64,000 bases of DNA from Flavobacterium potami (GCF_020026915.1 NZ_JAINUY010000005.1:310001-374000), one strand, 5' to 3'. Positions 8,680 through 17,062 are shown, counted from the first letter of the stretch. Notes: generated by a model not told the origin, from the letters alone. Numbers and translations: made by a program.

Positions 8680-9387
8680 ATGAAAATAAAACTACTTACT
8701 ATAATTTCTTTTTTTACCTATCAGATCAGTATTTCCCAAAACGAAAAATTACTTCAAGGAAAAGTTCTTTCGCAAAACATTCCGCTTAACAAAGTGGAAG
8801 TAATTAATAAAACGGCTAAGACCAGTACAACAACAAATGAATTGGGAGAATTTTCAATTTTGGCAAAAGCGCAGGACAGTCTGCTTTTTTTCTCCAAAGA
8901 TTACCTTTTCAAAAGATTAAAAATTTCTCAGGAAAACATGAATCAAAACAATATTATTGTGAATATGATTTTGAAACCTGAAGAATTGAATGAAGTTGTC
9001 GTAACGAATGTTGAGTTTGATAAAGTCAAGTTCGATGCAGATGCTGTTGCAGATGTATTAATCAGCAAAAATGCTAAAGATTTATTTTGGAATACAGGAG
9101 TTAATGATAATACAATTAGAGAAGGGCTTCGAGTTGCATTCCCTTTAAAAGGTAAACCGAAGAAAAAAATTGAACCTGAAGATGATCGTGTTAAGAAATT
9201 GATACTTGCTTATTGTCCGCCTGATTTTTTCATCAAAAATTTAAAACTAAAACCCGAAGAAAAGGAACTTTTCATAAAATTCTGTGATGCCGACCCAAAA
9301 TCTAAAACACTTTTAGTAAATCCAAATGTTCTGACTGTTATGGATTTTCTTTATTTAAAAAATGAAGAATTTAAGACGCTGAAGTAA
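8680..9387 (+). CDS. Secreted carboxypeptidase-regulatory-like domain protein, tandem copy 3
   Basis: This 235-residue protein is the third member of the tandem family. It has the same signal-like start (LLTIISFFTYQISISQ), the same regulatory-like beta domain and the same C-terminal block (KPEEKELFIKFCDADPKSK). The ATG at 8680 is preferred to a TTG one codon earlier. It starts 6 bp after copy 2. Its 3' end overlaps the 3' end of the convergent TPR gene by 17 bp. Confidence 0.75.
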   Translation: MKIKLLTIISFFTYQISISQNEKLLQGKVLSQNIPLNKVEVINKTAKTSTTTNELGEFSILAKAQDSLLFFSKDYLFKRLKISQENMNQNNIIVNMILKPEELNEVVVTNVEFDKVKFDADAVADVLISKNAKDLFWNTGVNDNTIREGLRVAFPLKGKPKKKIEPEDDRVKKLILAYCPPDFFIKNLKLKPEEKELFIKFCDADPKSKTLLVNPNVLTVMDFLYLKNEEFKTLK

Positions 9388-10351
9388 TTCTTTTTAATTT
9401 CTTCCATTTTAAAAAAAACACAATGAAAGCGATTAGTAAAATCATTATTATTCCCGAAAGGATAATAATTGTTGTTTCTATTTGAGAGATATAATTCGAA
9501 TATATATTCCCTTTGCTTTCTCTTAAAACTCGAAGTTGAGCCCCAAAACTCCAAGCTCTATCACGATAATGATCAACCTCGTGTTGTGCACTATTAATCA
9601 TTCTTTCGACAATCAAATCGTCATTGTAATCGTACTTTCTAGCAGTTCTGTAAGTCTCTAACGCGCTATTGTTTTTTCCCAACAATTCTGCAAGATTTCC
9701 AAGTTCAAAAAGCAAAATTGAAATAATTTTATCTTTTGGTTCTATAAATGACATTCTTTCATTTACCTGAAAATATACTGATTGAGCCAATTTATCAATC
9801 TCTTCTTTAGACAATTTTGTTTTCGGTTCACGTGCTGTTCCAAAATTTGTATTAATTAAAAAAGGACCAGAAACATTCTCTAAATTCTTAATTTTGGCTT
9901 CTAATATTTTCAGATGAAGCCATTCTGATCCTTCATGAGATTTAGGATTAATAGCAATTGATTTCTTAATCCATTCATAGGCCTTTTGGTTTTCGCCCAT
10001 TAATTCATAAAGTGTTCCTAAATTAGATGTTGTCGAATATCTATTGGGTTTAATTTTTTCAATATTTAGATATAATTTTAAAGCTTCATCATATTTTCCT
10101 AGAACAATCAAAAGATATCCCTTGTCTGATAAATAATCCAGATCTTTTGTTTTTTTATACAAACTATCAAGTTCAACAATCAATTCTGGAAAATCTCCCT
10201 TAAAAAAATTATGCCCTTGCGGATTAATTCCATCATAATCCTCATATGCATAAGCTCCATTTTTTAGAATTTTCGTTTCACCATTCAAGCAAGCAAACGC
10301 TTTAAATGAAATTAAAGCAAAAACAACTAGAAAAAACTTAAATCTATTCAT
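9371..10351 (-). CDS. TPR-repeat protein with C-terminal membrane anchor
   Basis: This 326-residue protein has an N-terminal signal peptide (FFLVVFALISFKAFA) followed by helical repeats, among them YLLIVLGKYDEALKLYLNIE and NLGTLYELMGENQKAYEWI (about residues 80-140), which are tetratricopeptide repeats. A single hydrophobic segment lies at about 292-313 (IIILSGIIMILLIAFIVFF) before a short basic tail, so most of the protein is probably periplasmic. TPR proteins act as scaffolds; no partner can be named. It converges on and overlaps the tandem family copy 3 by 17 bp. Confidence 0.75.
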   Translation of the reverse strand: MNRFKFFLVVFALISFKAFACLNGETKILKNGAYAYEDYDGINPQGHNFFKGDFPELIVELDSLYKKTKDLDYLSDKGYLLIVLGKYDEALKLYLNIEKIKPNRYSTTSNLGTLYELMGENQKAYEWIKKSIAINPKSHEGSEWLHLKILEAKIKNLENVSGPFLINTNFGTAREPKTKLSKEEIDKLAQSVYFQVNERMSFIEPKDKIISILLFELGNLAELLGKNNSALETYRTARKYDYNDDLIVERMINSAQHEVDHYRDRAWSFGAQLRVLRESKGNIYSNYISQIETTIIILSGIIMILLIAFIVFFLKWKKLKRITSAS

Positions 10352-10364
10352 AAAGTAAACGCAT

Positions 10365-10402
10365 CGATTAAACTTGAAACAAAGAAAACCTGAAACTTGA
10401 AA
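10365..10402. repeat. Short 'CTTGAAAC' repeat cluster
   Basis: Three copies of a C(T)TGAAAC unit lie between the TPR gene and the TspO gene. The same unit recurs at 19680-19720 (inside the GT2 gene), 20968-21008 (before ruvC) and 48699-48722. It is probably one arm of a dispersed repeat. Confidence 0.6.
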
Positions 10403-10879
10403 CTACTTATTCAACCACCAAATACTGGCGTTTAAAACAGTTGCAAATCCAACCCAAGCCAAATACGGAATTAATAAATAAGCTGAAATTTTATTGATTT
10501 TAATGAATTTCAAATAGGTTTCGTAAATCATCAACCACAACAGCACAATTTCGATTAAAGCCAACATCGGGTTTTTTAATCCGAAGAATAAATAAGACCA
10601 GATTGAGTTTAAAATCAATTGAATAATAAAAAACAAAAGTGCTTTTTTAACTTCTTCTGTATTTTCTTTTATTTTGTCCCAAACTAAAGCTGCCGCAATC
10701 GCCATTAAAATATAAAGCACTGTCCAAACGGGCATAAAAATCCAATTCGGCGGATTAAAAACTGGTTTTTCTAATGTCACATACCAAGTCTCAATACTTG
10801 GTCTTGTAACCAAACTTGCAGAGTATCCTACTGTTAAACAAATAATTATTGCTATAGGGATTTTTACGAACTTATTCAT
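10403..10879 (-). CDS. TspO/MBR family tryptophan-rich sensory protein
   Basis: This 158-residue, five-helix membrane protein has the TspO signature: aromatic residues around WYVTLEKPVFNPPNWIFMPV, then WTVLYILMAIAAALVWD, and a C-terminal NASIWWLN. TspO/MBR proteins bind porphyrins and related ligands in the membrane and are linked to stress and tetrapyrrole control. I start it at the ATG whose first base is 10879 on the minus strand, because the helix then begins at the usual distance; a longer start at 10900 is possible. Confidence 0.9.
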   Translation of the reverse strand: MNKFVKIPIAIIICLTVGYSASLVTRPSIETWYVTLEKPVFNPPNWIFMPVWTVLYILMAIAAALVWDKIKENTEEVKKALLFFIIQLILNSIWSYLFFGLKNPMLALIEIVLLWLMIYETYLKFIKINKISAYLLIPYLAWVGFATVLNASIWWLNK

Positions 10880-10923
10880 GTTGACAAATTTTGAATTCAA
10901 AAGTAATCAAAAGAAAAATTTAA

Positions 10924-10991
10924 ACCATATAAGTTATATAAGTTCATTTTAGCAAAGCCAACTTATAATTTCTTATATTACTTATATGGTG
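10924..10991. repeat. Palindromic repeat, 'accatataagttatataag' family, copy 1
   Basis: The arms ACCATATAAGTTATATAAGT and ACTTATATGGT frame a short centre. A second copy lies at 18766-18851 with the same arms. Both sit in gaps between genes. Confidence 0.7.
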
Positions 10992-11006
10992 AAAAAATTT
11001 AAAAGT

Positions 11007-11014
11007 TATCTTTG
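11007..11014 (+). promoter_or_regulatory. Putative -7 box of mvaD
   Basis: TATCTTTG matches the Bacteroidetes -7 consensus TAnnTTTG and ends 17 bp before the mvaD ATG. No TTG is seen at the right distance upstream, so it is only half a promoter match. Confidence 0.5.
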
Positions 11015-11031
11015 CCAAAATTTTATAATTC

Positions 11032-12138
11032 ATGTATTCAGCAGCTGATTTTATTCCAACTTCATATACTTCAACAATCGAAAACGGAAACTTTGAGTGG
11101 AGCGCTCCGAGTAATATTGCATTAGTGAAATATTGGGGGAAAAAAGACAACCAGATTCCGGCAAATCCATCTGTAAGTTTTACTTTGAATAATTGTAAAA
11201 CGATTACAAAATTAGGTTTTGAGAAAAGAACCACTTCGACTCCGCTCAGTGGGACAAATAGTTTTTCGTTTGATTTGCTTTTTGAAGGAAAACCAAAAGA
11301 AGACTTTAAACCAAAGATTCAGAAGTTTTTAGAAAGAGTTGAAGTTTATTTGCCGTTTTTGAAAGACTATCATTTTACAATTGATACTCAAAATACATTT
11401 CCACATAGTTCAGGAATTGCTTCTTCGGCTTCTGGAATGGCAGCTTTAGCAATGAATTTTATGAGTTTAGAAAGAAAACTGAATCCAGAAATGACGGATG
11501 CGTTTTTCTATCAAAAAGCTTCCTTTTTGGCTCGTTTAGGTTCTGGAAGTGCCTGTCGAAGTGTAAAAGGAAATGTTGTTGTTTGGGGAAATCAGACTAA
11601 TATTGAAGGAAGTACAGATTTATTTGGAGTTGAATTTCCTTATACAATTCACGAGAACTTCAAAAATTATCAAGATACCATTTTATTGGTTGATAAAGGC
11701 GAAAAACAAGTTTCAAGTACCGTTGGGCATGATTTGATGCACAATCATCCGTATGCAGAAAGACGTTTTGCGCAAGCACACGAAAATCTAGATAAATTAA
11801 TTGCCATTTTTGAAAACGGAAATCTAGATGAATTCATCAAAGTAGTAGAAAGCGAAGCATTGACTTTGCACGCCATGATGATGACTTCTATGCCCTATTT
11901 TATTTTGATGAAACCAAATACACTTCAGATCATAAATGCGATTTGGAAATTCAGAAATGAAACGCAGATTCCGGTTTGTTTTACACTTGATGCGGGAGCA
12001 AATGTTCACGTATTATATCCCGAAAACGTTGCAGAAAAAGTACTTCAATTTATTCAGGACGAATTAGTTGTATTTTGTCAGAATGGTCAGTACATTTGCG
12101 ACAAAATTGGAAGTGGTGCATTATTAATTGATAATTGA
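11032..12138 (+). CDS. mvaD: Diphosphomevalonate decarboxylase
   Basis: This 368-residue GHMP-superfamily enzyme converts mevalonate-5-diphosphate to isopentenyl diphosphate with ATP. The diagnostic N-terminal block ALVKYWGKKD (about residues 29-38) and NPSVSFTLN are present. The phosphate-binding loop is in FPHSSGIASSASGMAALA (about 123-140), and GSGSACRS is also seen (about 169-176). Neighbours include the mevalonate kinase gene and a UbiA prenyltransferase, as expected for a flavobacterial isoprenoid cluster. Residues about 68-76 (STPLSGTNS) are encoded by a dispersed repeat and look like an in-frame insertion. Confidence 0.95.
   Translation: MYSAADFIPTSYTSTIENGNFEWSAPSNIALVKYWGKKDNQIPANPSVSFTLNNCKTITKLGFEKRTTSTPLSGTNSFSFDLLFEGKPKEDFKPKIQKFLERVEVYLPFLKDYHFTIDTQNTFPHSSGIASSASGMAALAMNFMSLERKLNPEMTDAFFYQKASFLARLGSGSACRSVKGNVVVWGNQTNIEGSTDLFGVEFPYTIHENFKNYQDTILLVDKGEKQVSSTVGHDLMHNHPYAERRFAQAHENLDKLIAIFENGNLDEFIKVVESEALTLHAMMMTSMPYFILMKPNTLQIINAIWKFRNETQIPVCFTLDAGANVHVLYPENVAEKVLQFIQDELVVFCQNGQYICDKIGSGALLIDN
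11234..11258. repeat. Dispersed repeat fragment inside mvaD
   Basis: CTTCGACTCCGCTCAGTGGG is the reverse complement of the common Bacteroidetes intergenic motif CCACTGAGCGGAGTCGAAG. It lies in frame in mvaD. Two similar copies lie in the cyclase gene at 23718-23760. Confidence 0.65.
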
Positions 12139-12165
12139 CAATTGTTAATTAATAATTGATTAAAT
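12121..12165. repeat. AT-rich repeat, left side of the four-helix-bundle gene
   Basis: The sequence is built from AATTG and TTAATTA units (TTGATAATTGACAATTG...). It shares CAATTGTTAATTA with 12524-12540 on the other side of the small gene. Low complexity makes homology uncertain. Confidence 0.55.
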
Positions 12166-12167
12166 TT

Positions 12168-12518
12168 ATGGAGAGAAAAAACGTTATTAAAGAAAAATCC
12201 TTTGCTTTTGCAATTGAAGTGGTTAATCTTTATAAAGTTTTAGCCGAGAAAAAAGAATTTGTTCTATCTAGACAAATGCTCCGTTCAGGAACATCAATTG
12301 GAGCAAATATTAGAGAAGCTGAACATGCTCAAAGCAAAGCTGATTTTATTCATAAATTATCGATTTCATTAAAAGAAGCAAATGAAACTGAATATTGGTT
12401 AGATTTGCTGCACCAAACGAAATATCTGTCTGAGATAGACTTTCAAAATATTAAACCAAAAATAACAGAGTTATTACGATTATTAACAAGCATCGTAAAA
12501 ACCTCAAAGAATATATAA
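12168..12518 (+). CDS. Four helix bundle protein (S23 / 23S rRNA intervening-sequence family)
   Basis: This 116-residue all-helical protein has the family signature MLRSGTSIGANIREAEHA (about residues 37-54), followed by helices rich in Leu and Lys (KLSISLKEANETEYWLDLL). The family was first described from intervening sequences in 23S rRNA genes and is common as stand-alone genes in Bacteroidetes; its biochemical role is unknown. It lies between mvaD and the mevalonate kinase gene and is bracketed by AT-rich repeats, which suggests a later insertion. I use the ATG at 12168; a TTG at 12156 lies in the repeat. Confidence 0.88.
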   Translation: MERKNVIKEKSFAFAIEVVNLYKVLAEKKEFVLSRQMLRSGTSIGANIREAEHAQSKADFIHKLSISLKEANETEYWLDLLHQTKYLSEIDFQNIKPKITELLRLLTSIVKTSKNI

Positions 12519-12548
12519 TTATCAATTGTTAATTATCCATTTTCAATT
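12519..12548. repeat. AT-rich repeat, right side of the four-helix-bundle gene
   Basis: ATCAATTGTTAATTATCC and TTTTCAATT echo the sequence at 12121-12165. It fills the 30-bp gap before the mevalonate kinase gene. Confidence 0.5.
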
Positions 12549-13487
12549 ATGAAAGGACCTCTATTTTACTCAAAAATATTACTCTTTGGAGAATACGGAA
12601 TTATCCGCGACTCTAAAGGACTTTCTATTCCTTATAATTTTTACAACGGTGCATTGAAGAAGTCTGAAGAACCTTCGGATGAAGCAATTGCATCAAACAA
12701 AAGTTTAAGAAGTTTTGCTTCTTATCTTGAAGTCCTTCATACACAGCAGCCGGATTTGGTTACTTTTGATTTAGAGACTTTAAAAAATGATGTCGAATCT
12801 GGAATGTATTTCGATTCTAGTATTCCGCAAGGATATGGTGTTGGAAGCAGCGGTGCGCTTGTTGCAGCTATTTATGACAAATATGCTATCAATAAAATCA
12901 CGGTTTTAGAAAATCTAACTCGTGAAAAACTACTTCACTTAAAAAATGTTTTTTCTCAAATGGAAAGCTTTTTCCACGGAAAAAGTTCAGGTTTAGATCC
13001 GTTAAACAGTTATTTAAGTATTCCGATTTTAATTAATTCTAAAGATAATATTGAAGCAACTGGAATTCCAACCCAAAGTTTTGACGGAAAAGGCGCTGTT
13101 TTCTTATTAGACTCTGGAATTGTTGGAGAAACGGCTCCGATGGTTAATATTTTCATGGAAAATCTAAAAGACAAAGGTTTCCGTGCGATGCTTAAAAATC
13201 AGTTTGTAAAATATACAGATGCTTGTGTGGACAACTTTTTGCATGGCGATATGAAATCTTTATTCACCAATACCAAAAAGCTTTCTAAAGTTGTTTTAAA
13301 TCATTTTAAACCAATGATTCCAGAACAATTTCACGGAATCTGGCAGCACGGAATCGACACCAACGATTATTACCTAAAACTTTGTGGTTCTGGCGGAGGT
13401 GGTTATATTCTTGGTTTTACAGAAGATTTGGAACGTGCAAAAACTGCCTTAAAAGATTACAAATTAGAAGTCGTTTATCAATTTTAA
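12549..13487 (+). CDS. GHMP kinase, probable mevalonate kinase
   Basis: This 312-residue protein opens with YSKILLFGEYGII (substrate-binding strand of GHMP kinases). It carries the ATP loop PQGYGVGSSGALVAAIY (about residues 94-110), the catalytic region GKSSGLDPLNSYLSIP and the C-terminal glycine motif KLCGSGGGGYILGF. With mvaD next door, phosphorylation of mevalonate in the cytoplasm is the likely role; phosphomevalonate kinase is the alternative. The four-helix-bundle gene interrupts the pair. Confidence 0.85.
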   Translation: MKGPLFYSKILLFGEYGIIRDSKGLSIPYNFYNGALKKSEEPSDEAIASNKSLRSFASYLEVLHTQQPDLVTFDLETLKNDVESGMYFDSSIPQGYGVGSSGALVAAIYDKYAINKITVLENLTREKLLHLKNVFSQMESFFHGKSSGLDPLNSYLSIPILINSKDNIEATGIPTQSFDGKGAVFLLDSGIVGETAPMVNIFMENLKDKGFRAMLKNQFVKYTDACVDNFLHGDMKSLFTNTKKLSKVVLNHFKPMIPEQFHGIWQHGIDTNDYYLKLCGSGGGGYILGFTEDLERAKTALKDYKLEVVYQF

Positions 13488-13553
13488 TTCCCTTACAAGC
13501 CGAAGTTATTTGAGTCGATTTTCATAAGTTTTCATCCTAAAAAGTTATTTATT

Positions 13554-14144
13554 ATGAAAAGTATTTTAAGAATAATCAAAGCAACTTTTTTAGGCGGAAT
13601 TTTATTTCTTGCTCCTTTGGTCGTCTTGCTTGTTATTCTTGAAAAAGGATATGGCATCATCAAAAAAATTACATTACCACTTGTCACTAATCTTCCAAGG
13701 GTACATGTTTTAGGAATTGCGCTTCAGGAACTCATTGGAATAACCATTATAATTCTAATTTGTTTTGTAGCGGGTTTATTAGCAAGAACTAAAAAAGCTA
13801 AAGAGCTCATTCAGAAATTAGAAGATGGTATTTTAAGTTTTGTTCCTGGTTATTCATTTATGAAGAGCATGAATGAAAATATTATGGGAATTGAATCTAA
13901 AGAAAATTTAAAAGTAATCTTGGTTCCTACCGACGCTGGCTGGCAATTTGCTTTTTTGATCGAACAAATCGACGAAAACAATTTTACTGTTTTTGTTCCA
14001 GATGCACCAAATCCGTGGAGTGGCTCTGTGGTTTTTGTAGAAAAAAAAGACATCAAAGAAGTAGACATGACTCAAAAACAAGCCTTGGCCTGCATTAGAA
14101 AATTAGGTTTTGGGTCTAAAGAATTGTTAAAAAACAAACTCTAA
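13554..14144 (+). CDS. DUF502 family membrane protein
   Basis: This 196-residue protein has two hydrophobic segments near the N-terminus (about residues 10-30, TFLGGILFLAPLVVLLVIL, and 58-80, LIGITIIILICFVAGLLA) and a soluble C-terminal domain with VFVPDAPNPWSGSVVFV, a motif typical of DUF502 proteins. The function is not established. It lies in the isoprenoid cluster on the same strand, 66 bp after the mevalonate kinase gene. Confidence 0.85.
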   Translation: MKSILRIIKATFLGGILFLAPLVVLLVILEKGYGIIKKITLPLVTNLPRVHVLGIALQELIGITIIILICFVAGLLARTKKAKELIQKLEDGILSFVPGYSFMKSMNENIMGIESKENLKVILVPTDAGWQFAFLIEQIDENNFTVFVPDAPNPWSGSVVFVEKKDIKEVDMTQKQALACIRKLGFGSKELLKNKL

Positions 14145-14204
14145 ATTTTTAAAATCAAAAATATCTTTTAACTTCCCTAATCTAATCTTTTACAAATTCT
14201 ATTT

Positions 14205-15161
14205 ATGTTAAGCAGACAGCACAAACTTTTGATAATGAAAATCGTTAGTCTGTTTTCTGTGGTTAGAGGTTACAACATTCCTATTATTGTTTTAGCCCAA
14301 TATTTATCGGCAATCTTTATTTTGGCTCCAGAAATTAGGGCGCTGGATATTTTGCTTGATTTTTATTTATTTCTGATTGTTTTTGCTTCGGCTGTTACAA
14401 TTGCTTCAGGTTACATCATCAACAATTTTTACGATAGTCAGAAAGATTTAATTAATAGACCCAACAAATCGATGTTGGATCGTTTGGTGAGCCAGAAAAC
14501 CAAATTGACCGTATATTTCAGTTTGAATTTTTTGGCGGTTTTAATGGCATCTATCGTTTCTTGGCGCGCATTTTTATTCTTTTCTGCTTATATTTTTCTG
14601 ATTTGGTTTTATTCGCATAAAATTAAAAAGTATCCTATTATTGGAAATCTAATGTCGGCTTTGCTTGCGGTAACTCCGTTTTTTGCCATTTTGCTGTACT
14701 TCTATAATAAGATTTCGTTTGAAGACATTGAAAATCACATGAGTCATTTTGTTGTCATTTCTGCACATGCAGTATTTCTTTTTTTACTTCTGCTGATTCG
14801 AGAAATGATAAAGGATTTAGAGAATCTGAAAGGAGATTTGGTAAACAACTACAGAACAATTCCGGTAATCTACGGAGAAAAAATTTCGAAACAGATTATT
14901 ACAGCTTTGACTATTTTGACGATTGTTCCTGTTTATGTTTTAGTGAACATACATGACGTGGGTTATATGGACATTTATTTTTATGCTTCTTTTGGAGTTT
15001 TACTTTTTTTCCTGATTTTTTTATGGAAATCTGACTCGAAAGGACAATTTTTAAGACTTCATAATCTTTTGAAGTTCCTGATTGTTTCTGGCGTTTTCTG
15101 CATTGTTTTGATAAATCCGAGCGTATTGTGGCATGGGCGTGAATTGATTTCTAATTACTAA
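14205..15161 (+). CDS. UbiA family prenyltransferase (geranylgeranylglycerol-phosphate synthase-like)
   Basis: This membrane protein of up to 318 residues has eight or nine hydrophobic helices and the two Asp-rich UbiA motifs: NNFYDSQKDLINRPNKS (about residues 83-99) and a second set around EMIKDLENLKGD (about 200-211). It transfers a polyprenyl chain to an acceptor. In flavobacteria this member is usually annotated as geranylgeranylglycerol-phosphate geranylgeranyltransferase-like; the acceptor cannot be read. An internal ATG at 14235 is an equally good start. Linkage to the mevalonate genes supports an isoprenoid role. Confidence 0.85.
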   Translation: MLSRQHKLLIMKIVSLFSVVRGYNIPIIVLAQYLSAIFILAPEIRALDILLDFYLFLIVFASAVTIASGYIINNFYDSQKDLINRPNKSMLDRLVSQKTKLTVYFSLNFLAVLMASIVSWRAFLFFSAYIFLIWFYSHKIKKYPIIGNLMSALLAVTPFFAILLYFYNKISFEDIENHMSHFVVISAHAVFLFLLLLIREMIKDLENLKGDLVNNYRTIPVIYGEKISKQIITALTILTIVPVYVLVNIHDVGYMDIYFYASFGVLLFFLIFLWKSDSKGQFLRLHNLLKFLIVSGVFCIVLINPSVLWHGRELISNY

Positions 15162-15456
15162 GTTTTTTTATTCCGCAGAGATACACGAAAAATTCACAGA
15201 GATTCGCAAAGTTTTTTTTGTCTACTTTATAAATATTTGCGAACAGCTAAATTGTTTAAAAGAAGCCAATTGTTTGAATCTAGCCCCGGTTGAAGTGGAA
15301 ATCTTTTTATTTTTTTCTTTAAAAAATAAAAAATTGGGAACGAAAAACGGGAAACCATGTTAAAAAAAATGCCTGTTGTGATGCTTCTTATTCATCTAAA
15401 AATCAAAGCTATCAATCTAAGAACAATGAACTTAAGTTTTATTAGCAGGAAAAAAC
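15162..15456. other. Intergenic region with a partial repeat arm
   Basis: The 320-bp gap before the pseudouridine synthase gene starts with one arm of the 'cgcagagatacacg / gattcgcaaag' repeat class (15172-15212). The rest shows no open frame with a credible product and no fold I recognise. The promoter of the next gene lies at its end. Confidence 0.5.
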
Positions 15457-15464
15457 TATCTTTG
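15457..15464 (+). promoter_or_regulatory. Putative -7 box of the pseudouridine synthase gene
   Basis: TATCTTTG fits TAnnTTTG and ends 17 bp before the ATG at 15482. No clear -33 TTG is seen. Confidence 0.5.
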
Positions 15465-15481
15465 CACAAATTAATGATTTT

Positions 15482-16390
15482 ATGAACAACAAGGAAGGCA
15501 ATAATAAAAGAGGCGGATCAAGACCAAACAGCTCAAGATCAAACTCTAGCAAGCCAAAACCACCAATGGCAAAACGTGCTCAAGGGCCGAAAAAAGAAAA
15601 GCCGGAGGTTAAAGCGGCGAAGGAAGCTGCTGAACAAAAACTTAAGAAACAAAACCAGGCTCCGAAAAGACAAAAAGCTTCAGATGAAATTCGTCTGAAC
15701 AAGTACATCTCTAATTCTGGTGTTTGTTCTCGTCGTGATGCCGACATTTATATTCAGTCTGGAAACGTAAAAGTTAACGGAACTGTGGTTACCGAAATGG
15801 GGTATTTGGTAAAAATTAATGATGTTGTAAACTTTGACGGTGTTACTTTGACTCCAGAAAAGAAAGAATATATCTTGTTGAATAAACCTAAAAACTTCAC
15901 GACTGCATTTGACGAAGGTCAGGAATTTCGTAACGTTCTAGAACTTGTTCGTGGCGCTACAAATGCAAAAATTGCTGCAGTTGGAAGAATGGACAAAAAT
16001 ACAACCGGTTTATTGTTGTTTACAAACGATACCGATATGATTCGTAAATTTACTTTACCGAATCAGAAATCATCTAAAATTTATCAGGTTTCTTTAGATA
16101 AAAACTTGAAATTTGAGGATTTGGAAAAAATCAGCAAAGGTTTGGTTCTTGACGGGCACCGCGTTTCTGTTGAAGAAGTAAGTTATATTGACAATGAACC
16201 AAAAAGCGAGGTAGGCTTAAGATTGCGTACAGCAAATGTAAAAGTGGTACGCGCTATTTTTGAATCTTTAGAATATAATGTACTACGTATTGACCGTGTT
16301 TCTTTTGCTGGATTAACCAAAAAGAATCTTCCAAGAGGAAACTGGCGCTTTTTGACTGATCAAGAGGTTATAAATTTGAAAAACATCTAA
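15482..16390 (+). CDS. Pseudouridine synthase, RsuA/RluB/RluF family
   Basis: This 302-residue protein has three parts. A low-complexity N-terminus (residues 1-65) is rich in Asn, Ser, Lys and Pro. An S4 RNA-binding domain follows (about 68-130, IRLNKYISNSGVCSRRDAD). The catalytic domain contains AAVGRMDKNTTGLLLFTND, with the active-site Asp in the GRMDKNTTGLL motif. The family isomerises uridine in 16S or 23S rRNA. The basic tail is a usual flavobacterial feature. It is followed by a terminator. Confidence 0.92.
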   Translation: MNNKEGNNKRGGSRPNSSRSNSSKPKPPMAKRAQGPKKEKPEVKAAKEAAEQKLKKQNQAPKRQKASDEIRLNKYISNSGVCSRRDADIYIQSGNVKVNGTVVTEMGYLVKINDVVNFDGVTLTPEKKEYILLNKPKNFTTAFDEGQEFRNVLELVRGATNAKIAAVGRMDKNTTGLLLFTNDTDMIRKFTLPNQKSSKIYQVSLDKNLKFEDLEKISKGLVLDGHRVSVEEVSYIDNEPKSEVGLRLRTANVKVVRAIFESLEYNVLRIDRVSFAGLTKKNLPRGNWRFLTDQEVINLKNI

Positions 16391-16415
16391 TTAGATTCCG
16401 AATTAAAATCATACT

Positions 16416-16450
16416 AAATCCTGTTTTCTCTGAAAATGGGATTTTTTTTT
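16416..16450 (+). terminator. Rho-independent terminator
   Basis: AAATCC pairs with GGATTT, with an inner TTTTC/GAAAA stem, followed by a run of ten T. It lies 26 bp after the pseudouridine synthase stop codon. Confidence 0.7.
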
Positions 16451-16453
16451 ATT

Positions 16454-17062
16454 TTAGAAACTAAAAAAGTTATGTCCGAAAAGTGTAAATATGGATCTTC
16501 CGATAGATTGGTTTTTATCTTCTACTGTTTCGTAACATGAAAAACCAAGGATAATTTTGATTCCGGGTGGAATACTATTTAAGATATCTCTTTTTTGATC
16601 TTCTAAAAGAAGTTTTAAACTTTCTAATAACTGAAGATTACATCTTAAATAAGAGATTACAAGAAGTGCCGAAAAGTTAAGTATTTCTCTGGCCGTTTCG
16701 CTTTTGATTCCGACTTCGTTGGAAACCATTTCTGAAATTCTACCTTTTTTGTTTGAAAATAATTCTTTCAATAAATCATTTCCTTCTAAGCGATAACAAT
16801 CATCTACTGATAAAATTCTACCTGCATTAAAGTCGATTTCCTGATAAAAAGTAGAATCTTCTTCGACCATTGAAACGATGTGAGAGTAAAAATCTGATTC
16901 TTCTGCTTTGTTATAGAGACCCATTAAAATTGTACCTATCGAAACGTCAATTCCTTTTATTAAAAGTGCATCGTTCTCAAAATAAAACTTGTTTAACTTG
17001 GAGACAACATTTGAAGAAATAAAGCGTCTAAGTTCAATCTGTAGGTTGGGGGTCATACTCAT
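16454..17062 (-). CDS. DUF937-like hypothetical protein
   Basis: This 202-residue protein is mostly helical with no signal peptide or membrane segment. Its centre and C-terminus (GRISEMVSNEVGIKSETARE, then LNFSALLVISYL and EDQKRDILNSIPPGIKI) resemble DUF937/YidB-type proteins, in which a helical domain is followed by 'lxxqkxxixxaiPxGl'. The assignment is from memory of the family and moderately sure. It faces its upstream neighbour convergently. Confidence 0.6.
   Translation of the reverse strand: MSMTPNLQIELRRFISSNVVSKLNKFYFENDALLIKGIDVSIGTILMGLYNKAEESDFYSHIVSMVEEDSTFYQEIDFNAGRILSVDDCYRLEGNDLLKELFSNKKGRISEMVSNEVGIKSETAREILNFSALLVISYLRCNLQLLESLKLLLEDQKRDILNSIPPGIKIILGFSCYETVEDKNQSIGRSIFTLFGHNFFSF

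Noticed and set aside
12655-12710. The segment SEEPSDEAIASNKSLRS of the mevalonate kinase as a repeat-derived insertion
   Set aside because: It resembles repeat translations, but the segment fits the normal sequence of flavobacterial orthologues as I remember them.
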